Shown piece after piece: positions 6,835 to 10,590 of a stretch of 10,590 nt of DNA; position 1 is the first letter of the stretch; every line of letters begins with the position of its first letter. The notes below the pieces were generated by a model. The model worked only from the letters and a program-made list of their open reading frames with translations. It was not told where the DNA came from and did no database searches. Source of the stretch: Holosporales bacterium (GTDB lineage: Bacteria > Pseudomonadota > Alphaproteobacteria > BNTO01); assembly GCA_031265645.1 (NCBI GenBank), contig JAISCJ010000134.1, positions 1-10,590 on the forward strand. Reading direction: 5' to 3'. The position numbers and the translations under genes were made by a program.

Positions 6835-7190
6835 TATGGGGTTCTCTTTTTTGTGGATGGCACTTTTTTAACAATGCTATCTAATCTTTGGCGATCATAT
6901 TCTCCAAGTCCACTATTTTTCAATGAAGAAAACGAAGTCTCTTGTTCCCCCTTAATTGGGACTAAATCTTTTAAATATTTCTGCACAAGAGTGCTCAATC
7001 GACTTGGATCGTTTAAATACGCCCACTCTGCATTAAGGACATGTAATTCTTCGCTATTTGCTAAAATCTGTTTTTTCAAAGATTTGTGCATATTCTCAAG
7101 GTCTGAAACGGTGTATTTTACCTGAAACAACACTATGCCTATGCACAAGAACCAAATAAAACAAAACCAAGTGGAAACTCTAAATATCAC
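6834..7190 (-). CDS. ftsL: Cell division protein FtsL (alphaproteobacterial type)
   Basis: 118 aa bitopic membrane protein. One membrane segment (about 5-25) is followed by a leucine-zipper-like coiled coil (about 28-60) and the signature EWAYLNDPSRLSTLVQKYL (55-73), which is typical of FtsL in this class. The C-terminal about 40 residues are polar and end in KKVPSTKKRTP. FtsL works with FtsB and FtsQ to recruit and activate FtsW-FtsI at the septum, which fits its overlap with ftsI. The start is GTG (7188-7190), with AGGA 9 nt upstream supporting it. rsmH (mraW), its usual upstream partner, is replaced by the secretin gene, 110 nt away. Primary sequence is poorly conserved in the family, so the call rests on the signature, topology and context together. 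Confidence 0.88.
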   Translation of the reverse strand: MIFRVSTWFCFIWFLCIGIVLFQVKYTVSDLENMHKSLKKQILANSEELHVLNAEWAYLNDPSRLSTLVQKYLKDLVPIKGEQETSFSSLKNSGLGEYDRQRLDSIVKKVPSTKKRTP

Positions 7191-7226
7191 GATCCAAATT
7201 CCTAATGCTCCGATTGTCCATTTTTT

Positions 7227-7260
7227 GTAGCAATCTTCAACACGCCGGGGATGATGCTAC
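7227..7260 (-). other. Hairpin at the predicted 5' end of the ftsL transcript
   Basis: GTAGCA and TGCTAC (7255-7260 and 7227-7232 read on the minus strand) form a perfect 6-bp stem, extendable by two pairs past a bulge, with a loop of about 20 nt. It begins at the start site predicted from the promoter next to it. On the minus strand the following run is A, not T, so it is not an intrinsic terminator. It may act as a 5' stabilising structure. Confidence 0.3.
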
Positions 7261-7266
7261 CATGAA

Positions 7267-7295
7267 CTTATAGTAATATTCCAATGTTTCAACAA
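7267..7295 (-). promoter_or_regulatory. Candidate promoter for ftsL-ftsI
   Basis: On the minus strand TATAAG (7267-7272, 5 of 6 matches to the -10 consensus) lies 17 nt from a weak -35, TTGTTG (7290-7295). The start would be near 7260, about 70 nt before ftsL. The good -10 and spacing support it; the -35 is poor. Confidence 0.4.
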
Positions 7296-7310
7296 ATATT
7301 TCAACAAATT
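7287..7310. repeat. 12-bp tandem repeat across the secretin stop codon
   Basis: TTTCAACAAATA (7287-7298) and TTTCAACAAATT (7299-7310) are adjacent and match at 11 of 12 positions. On the minus strand each copy reads ...TTTGTTGAAA, so the secretin end Ile-Cys-stop is followed at once by an in-frame Asn-Ile-Cys-stop. The second copy also supplies the candidate ftsL -35. It looks like a recent small duplication. Confidence 0.6.
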
Positions 7311-9049
7311 GGGCGCGGATCCGTTGTATATAAATGGACAAGTCGCAAGTCGGCTTTGTCTGGAGGCGCAGAATCAAGGATTCGCACACGAATGAGTATC
7401 ACAATTTCCTTAACTTGTTCTGACTTATTTAGGTTGGAGAATGCCTCTTTTACGATCGGAACTTCTCCAAAAATTGGATGTTTAAACCGGTCATGAGAAG
7501 ACGAGACCTCCATTAACCCACCCAATATCGCCACTTCTCCGTCTTTCAATCGCAATACCGAATCGATTTCCTTAACTTGTACGACCGGAATTTCGGATTT
7601 TGGCAAATCTTTTGTTGTAGAGTTGATTGCAATAGCAATGGACGGATCCGCAACGGTTTTTACCAAACTAGAAACAGTTGGGCGCAAAAACAGTATGACG
7701 CTTTGATTTTCTGGGTCAATTGCTGGCTGAACAGACATAACCAATCCGATCGGGACTGTTTTTATGTCACTTCCAACTGAAATATCTTCTCGCTCTGTTT
7801 TATTGTAATAGTGCTTATTGTAATTCAACTTAAAGTAAACGTGATTTTCCGCTACTTTAAGAATCGCACTTTGGTTGTTCATAACTGTTAGCCTTGGGCT
7901 AGACAACGTACGTGTTTCCCCAAAGTGCTGCAATGCTTTTATTATTCCGGCAATTCCGTTTGAGAATGTTTTGGTAAATTGCATGAAACCCGACGGTGCT
8001 AATACTTTTCCTGCTGACTCTAATGCTTTTGCCGCCGTTGTTTCATCTGCGGTTGCGCCACCTGCTGCTCCCTCTGCGGCCGATTTTGTGGCTGACGTTG
8101 CTAAATTAAACGTAGACCCATTTGTAATATCTTGATTTTCAAAGCTAAATCCGCCGTAGCCTCCGTTTTTCAACGTTTCACCTTCTCCTGCTTGAAGTAT
8201 TCCCCAATTAATTCCGCTCTTAAATTCATCATGAAGCAATACTTCTATGATTTTCGCCTCGATCAAGACTTGGCTGCCGACGGAGCATCTTAATGCTTCT
8301 ATATATTCTTTTACACAGTGATGTTGCTCAGACGTTCCGCAAACGGAAATTATGCCTGCTTGCCGGTGTATCGTGAATCGGGGTGATGAGCCAGCATCTG
8401 TATTTATGGACAGTATGGTTTGAAGATTTGCTTCAAGTTCTTTCCAAAAATTGTTTTCGCTATTCATGCTAACTGACGTGTTTGATCCGTTCTCTCCGTT
8501 AATTCCATTTCCATCAGCATTTCCAACGGAGTGTGCAAAAATATCTGTTCCTGACGAAATTCGGTTCTCACTTAGGCGAGTCAAGTTCAAAAATTGCACA
8601 TTATAGTTTTTGTTGTACGGTACGTCAGGTTCGATGAAGAGCATGCCATTACTTAGTCGATATCGTAATTTTGCCAGAGCACATATACTTTCTAGCACGT
8701 CTATAAACGGTTTGTTTGTTGCGGAAAAGGATATAAATATTTTTGAATCCTGCACCTTTTTATCGATTTGAACGTCTATATTTAGCAGTCTGCACGCTTG
8801 CTCTATTGCTGCGTTCAACGGCATGTCTTGTGAAATATGAAGCGAAATAGGCGCTTTATAGGCGGCTGGAATTTCGATTTTGTGCGCAATTTGACGCTTT
8901 ACAGGGAGCCATGTTTCATCTTCATGCGCCGTCAATGCTTGAAAATCCGCAGTTGTAAGTTCACGTCCAATGTGCGACTTCACAAAATGCTGGCACCCTG
9001 GCAGCAAAACTAAAACGAAAACTGCCAAATATGTAATTGTTCCACGCAA
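7301..9049 (-). CDS. Outer-membrane secretin lipoprotein (MshL/PilQ/GspD-like)
   Basis: 582 aa. Secretins form the ring-shaped outer-membrane channel of type IV pili and type II/III secretion systems and of filamentous phage. A lipoprotein signal ends in LLPGC (lipid-modified Cys19). Residues about 63-140 look like a secretin short N-terminal/STN domain, followed by an N1-like region (about 145-250). The secretin core runs from VLIEAKIIEVLLHDEFKSGI (261-280) through TLSSPRLTVMNNQSAILKV (381-399) to VLRLKDGEVAILGGL (498-512). Then come HPIFGEVPIVKEAF (524-537) and EIVILIRVRI (548-557). An Ala/Gly-rich stretch (about 320-350) interrupts the core. The order of domains and the Cys19 anchor fit the MshL family best. 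The only in-frame ATG, GTG or TTG between the upstream stop (9098-9100) and the mature protein is the TTG at 9047-9049, with no clear ribosome site. No other pilus or secretion genes are visible, so the system served is unknown. Confidence 0.9.
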   Translation of the reverse strand: MRGTITYLAVFVLVLLPGCQHFVKSHIGRELTTADFQALTAHEDETWLPVKRQIAHKIEIPAAYKAPISLHISQDMPLNAAIEQACRLLNIDVQIDKKVQDSKIFISFSATNKPFIDVLESICALAKLRYRLSNGMLFIEPDVPYNKNYNVQFLNLTRLSENRISSGTDIFAHSVGNADGNGINGENGSNTSVSMNSENNFWKELEANLQTILSINTDAGSSPRFTIHRQAGIISVCGTSEQHHCVKEYIEALRCSVGSQVLIEAKIIEVLLHDEFKSGINWGILQAGEGETLKNGGYGGFSFENQDITNGSTFNLATSATKSAAEGAAGGATADETTAAKALESAGKVLAPSGFMQFTKTFSNGIAGIIKALQHFGETRTLSSPRLTVMNNQSAILKVAENHVYFKLNYNKHYYNKTEREDISVGSDIKTVPIGLVMSVQPAIDPENQSVILFLRPTVSSLVKTVADPSIAIAINSTTKDLPKSEIPVVQVKEIDSVLRLKDGEVAILGGLMEVSSSHDRFKHPIFGEVPIVKEAFSNLNKSEQVKEIVILIRVRILDSAPPDKADLRLVHLYTTDPRPIC

Positions 9050-9465
9050 CCCAATGCCGTAATTTAAGGCCCCCAGAAAACATAAAAGAATTTTTGGTCA
9101 GCTGTAAAGGTCTGCAATGAAATATTTTGCAAAATCATTTCAAATGGGGGGTTTTCGGTATGCTTCTGGTGTGTTTTCAGTATATTTGCGGTGAATTAGT
9201 GTAATTTATTGAATAATGTGTGCAGATTAACAAAATTGGCGATGATGTATTTCTGCCACGGTTTGAAAATTAGTAGGCGTAAATTTACGTTGCGTAGGTT
9301 GAATTTTTTACCTTTGGTTTGGCAGAATTTGAGTAGATGGTTGCCGGTGCCTTAAAAACCCCGGGTGGGTGGGGGCTGTGGACGGTAGCATACTCCAAAA
9401 AGGTAAAGAAACCGTTAACGCGTGAATTTTTTCATGATATTTTAAAGAGATAGTTGCATTTATGC
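9050..9465. other. Intergenic region without a convincing gene
   Basis: This is about 416 nt between the secretin and the IS element. I found no family-like coding frame, tRNA or rRNA. It holds several AT-rich palindromes: a hairpin at 9121-9141 with ATTTTGCAAAAT at its centre, and CGTAAATTTACG at 9278-9289. It also has two G-runs (9147-9152 and the G/T tract near 9361-9376). It should contain the secretin promoter; TTTACA with TTATGT 17 nt downstream on the minus strand (about 9080-9110) is a weak candidate only. Confidence 0.5.
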
Positions 9466-10482
9466 CAGGGCCTACGCATGAGATATTGTCTTTAAACATT
9501 TAGCCAAATGAGTTACAGACATGGCATTCCTGCGCATTAAAGATTTTACAGATCTGTCCTTTTTATCTTTAGCTTTTACTAAAATCGCTAAAGCCCATTT
9601 TCGCAAAATATCCATATTTTCTGCTGCGTTATCGTTTCGTATGCATGCCTTGTCTTCATTAAATACAACGTCCAATCGCCAATGCAGCTGGTTTTCTATG
9701 CCCCAATGTTTTCTCGCAATATTGTTGAGTTGTCCTGCATCTAGCTGCAACGACGATATGTAATACCTTGTTTCTTCCGTTTTTTTTCCTTTTTTCCACA
9801 CGGTTGCAGTAACTTTTCCAACAGCCTTTAATCCTGGCCATTTATGGATTTCCTGCAGCCAATCGATATCATGGCTGACCGCGGCGACTCTTTGTTCTAT
9901 TCGTCCGTGCCCTTTATCGTTTTCCTCATGCTGAAAAGGTGTATTTGCTTCATCTTCGAGAAATAACGCAACATCCTCGTGCAAAGTTCCTTGATTTCCC
10001 TTCAGTGAAATAACGTAATCGCCGCCTCCATCAACAATTTGCTGACAAATATCCCGTTGCGCCCCCACAGCGTCTATTGTTATAATTTTGCCGACCAGGT
10101 CCAACTTTTTCAACAACTCAGGAATTGCCTTTATTTCATTACTTTTTTCGCGTACTTTTTCTTGGGCAAAAACCATTTGGTTGTTTTGACACCATGCACT
10201 GACAATGTGCAATGGCTTTTCTTTTCCGCTGTTGCGAATAGTTTTCCCATCTACGCTTATGATTTCACTGTAAATTTTTTGCAAGCTTGCGACAAATGCC
10301 ATGAAACAATCGCGAAATTGCGTTGGAGATATAGCGTTCCAAAAGCGTTGATATGTATCGTGACTTGGAACACCTCCAGATAAATCAAAATATTTAGATA
10401 ATTCCTTAAAGTGCATTTCTACAAAATCAGAAATACCCGAGAAACTATCGATCCCCGCCAATGAAGCACAAATACGGTTTAC
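9466..10482 (-). mobile_element. ISAs1-family insertion sequence, truncated at the transposase 5' side
   Basis: The element contains most of an ISAs1 transposase. Its downstream end is probably the CAGGG at 9466-9470: in this family a CAGGG-starting terminal repeat often lies directly against or over the transposase stop, and here CAGGGCCTACGCATG spans the TAG stop at 9472-9474. No matching CCCTG-ending repeat is visible on the other side up to the window end. The transposase homology stops near 10473, with an in-frame TGA at 10483-10485. The 5' part of the element is therefore missing, and it is unlikely to move by itself. A target-site duplication cannot be tested. Confidence 0.7.
9472..10461 (-). 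CDS. ISAs1-family DDE transposase, N-terminally truncated
   Basis: 329 aa from a TTG codon (10459-10461). The family pattern is clear: GGVPSHDTYQRFWNAI (29-44), IISVDGKTIRNSG (67-79), IITIDAVGAQRDI (126-138), GGDYVISLKGNQGTLHEDV (146-164) and HWGIENQLHWRLDVVFNED (252-270), followed by IRNDNAAENM. The probable catalytic triad is Asp71, Asp130 and Glu256, all present. Homology continues upstream of the TTG as ICAS before LAGIDSF (to about 10473), then breaks at an in-frame TGA. Complete members carry roughly 30-45 more N-terminal residues with a DPR/H-L motif, which appears in none of the three upstream frames. I therefore read it as a broken copy whose catalytic domain is still intact, with TTG as the nominal rather than the original start. 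It may be a recent truncation, since no internal stop or frameshift is present. Confidence 0.85.
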   Translation of the reverse strand: MAGIDSFSGISDFVEMHFKELSKYFDLSGGVPSHDTYQRFWNAISPTQFRDCFMAFVASLQKIYSEIISVDGKTIRNSGKEKPLHIVSAWCQNNQMVFAQEKVREKSNEIKAIPELLKKLDLVGKIITIDAVGAQRDICQQIVDGGGDYVISLKGNQGTLHEDVALFLEDEANTPFQHEENDKGHGRIEQRVAAVSHDIDWLQEIHKWPGLKAVGKVTATVWKKGKKTEETRYYISSLQLDAGQLNNIARKHWGIENQLHWRLDVVFNEDKACIRNDNAAENMDILRKWALAILVKAKDKKDRSVKSLMRRNAMSVTHLAKCLKTISHA

Positions 10483-10590
10483 TCATGTATGTTTTTCCCC
10501 ATGTCATCCACTTGTGGCTTAGTCGCATCGAGCTCATGGGAAGTTGCAACGATCCATGGGGAGTAACAAGCCTAGTTTAGTGAAGGAATA
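10483..10590. other. Unassigned flank beyond the IS breakpoint
   Basis: This short stretch, cut by the window edge, matches nothing I recognise. On the minus strand a 30-codon frame is open between TAG (10572-10574) and TAA (10479-10481) and contains SPWIVATSHELDATKPQVDD; it has no ATG near its beginning. A quasi-palindrome with GTTGCAAC at its centre and CATGG/CCATG arms lies at about 10533-10560. It could be a remnant of another repeat or of the gene that the IS interrupted. Confidence 0.3.

Noticed and set aside
7227..7260. Intrinsic terminator between secretin and ftsL
   Set aside because: The stem is followed by six A residues on the minus strand; the T-run lies on the wrong side for either direction.
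9308..9499. 63-codon minus-strand frame overlapping the end of the transposase
   Set aside because: Its first codons are the transposase 3' end and IS terminus in another frame; the rest has no recognisable pattern.
1..10590. CRISPR array, tRNA or rRNA gene, toxin-antitoxin pair, defence system
   Set aside because: I saw no regularly spaced repeats, no tRNA-like cloverleaf or conserved rRNA sequence, and no defence- or toxin-like protein families.

Overview
The window looks like chromosomal DNA from an alphaproteobacterium, moderately AT-rich and with some genome decay. It could be an intracellular lineage of the Holosporales or Rickettsiales kind, but that placement is inference. The evidence is a capsid gene whose C-terminus resembles the gene transfer agent (GTA) capsid of alphaproteobacteria, an FtsL with the EWAYLNDPSRL signature, housekeeping clusters cut into unusual pieces, and a truncated insertion sequence.

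Layout, left to right. (1) 1-1420, plus strand: the 3' end of an HK97-type prohead protease gene, translationally coupled to a complete HK97-fold major capsid gene. A rho-independent terminator follows directly and no head-tail or tail genes come after it. (2) 1504-4786, minus strand: an apparent operon read right to left as rpmI (L35), rplT (L20), pheS, nusB and a D-alanyl-D-alanine carboxypeptidase. The usual pheT is absent after pheS. A promoter with a perfect 9-bp inverted repeat across its -10 element lies upstream of rpmI at about 4915-4961. (3) 5080-9049, minus strand: a lipoprotein secretin of the MshL/PilQ/GspD type, then ftsL and ftsI (PBP3), coupled by a 1-nt overlap. Their usual dcw partners rsmH and murE are not next to them. 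All three genes use GTG or TTG starts. (4) 9050-9465: about 400 nt with no convincing gene. (5) 9466-10482, minus strand: an ISAs1-family element with its DDE catalytic domain intact but its 5' end missing. (6) 10483-10590: unassigned flank.

By function, the centre of the window is translation and transcription housekeeping (L35, L20, PheRS alpha, NusB) plus peptidoglycan and division (D,D-carboxypeptidase, PBP3, FtsL), next to an outer-membrane secretin. The left end is a virus- or GTA-derived head module. I did not see a clearly new biological system. The most interesting signals are the tandem, optimally spaced internal ribosome binding sites in the capsid gene, the capsid-terminated head module, the rearranged dcw and phe clusters, and the operator-like palindrome over the rpmI promoter.
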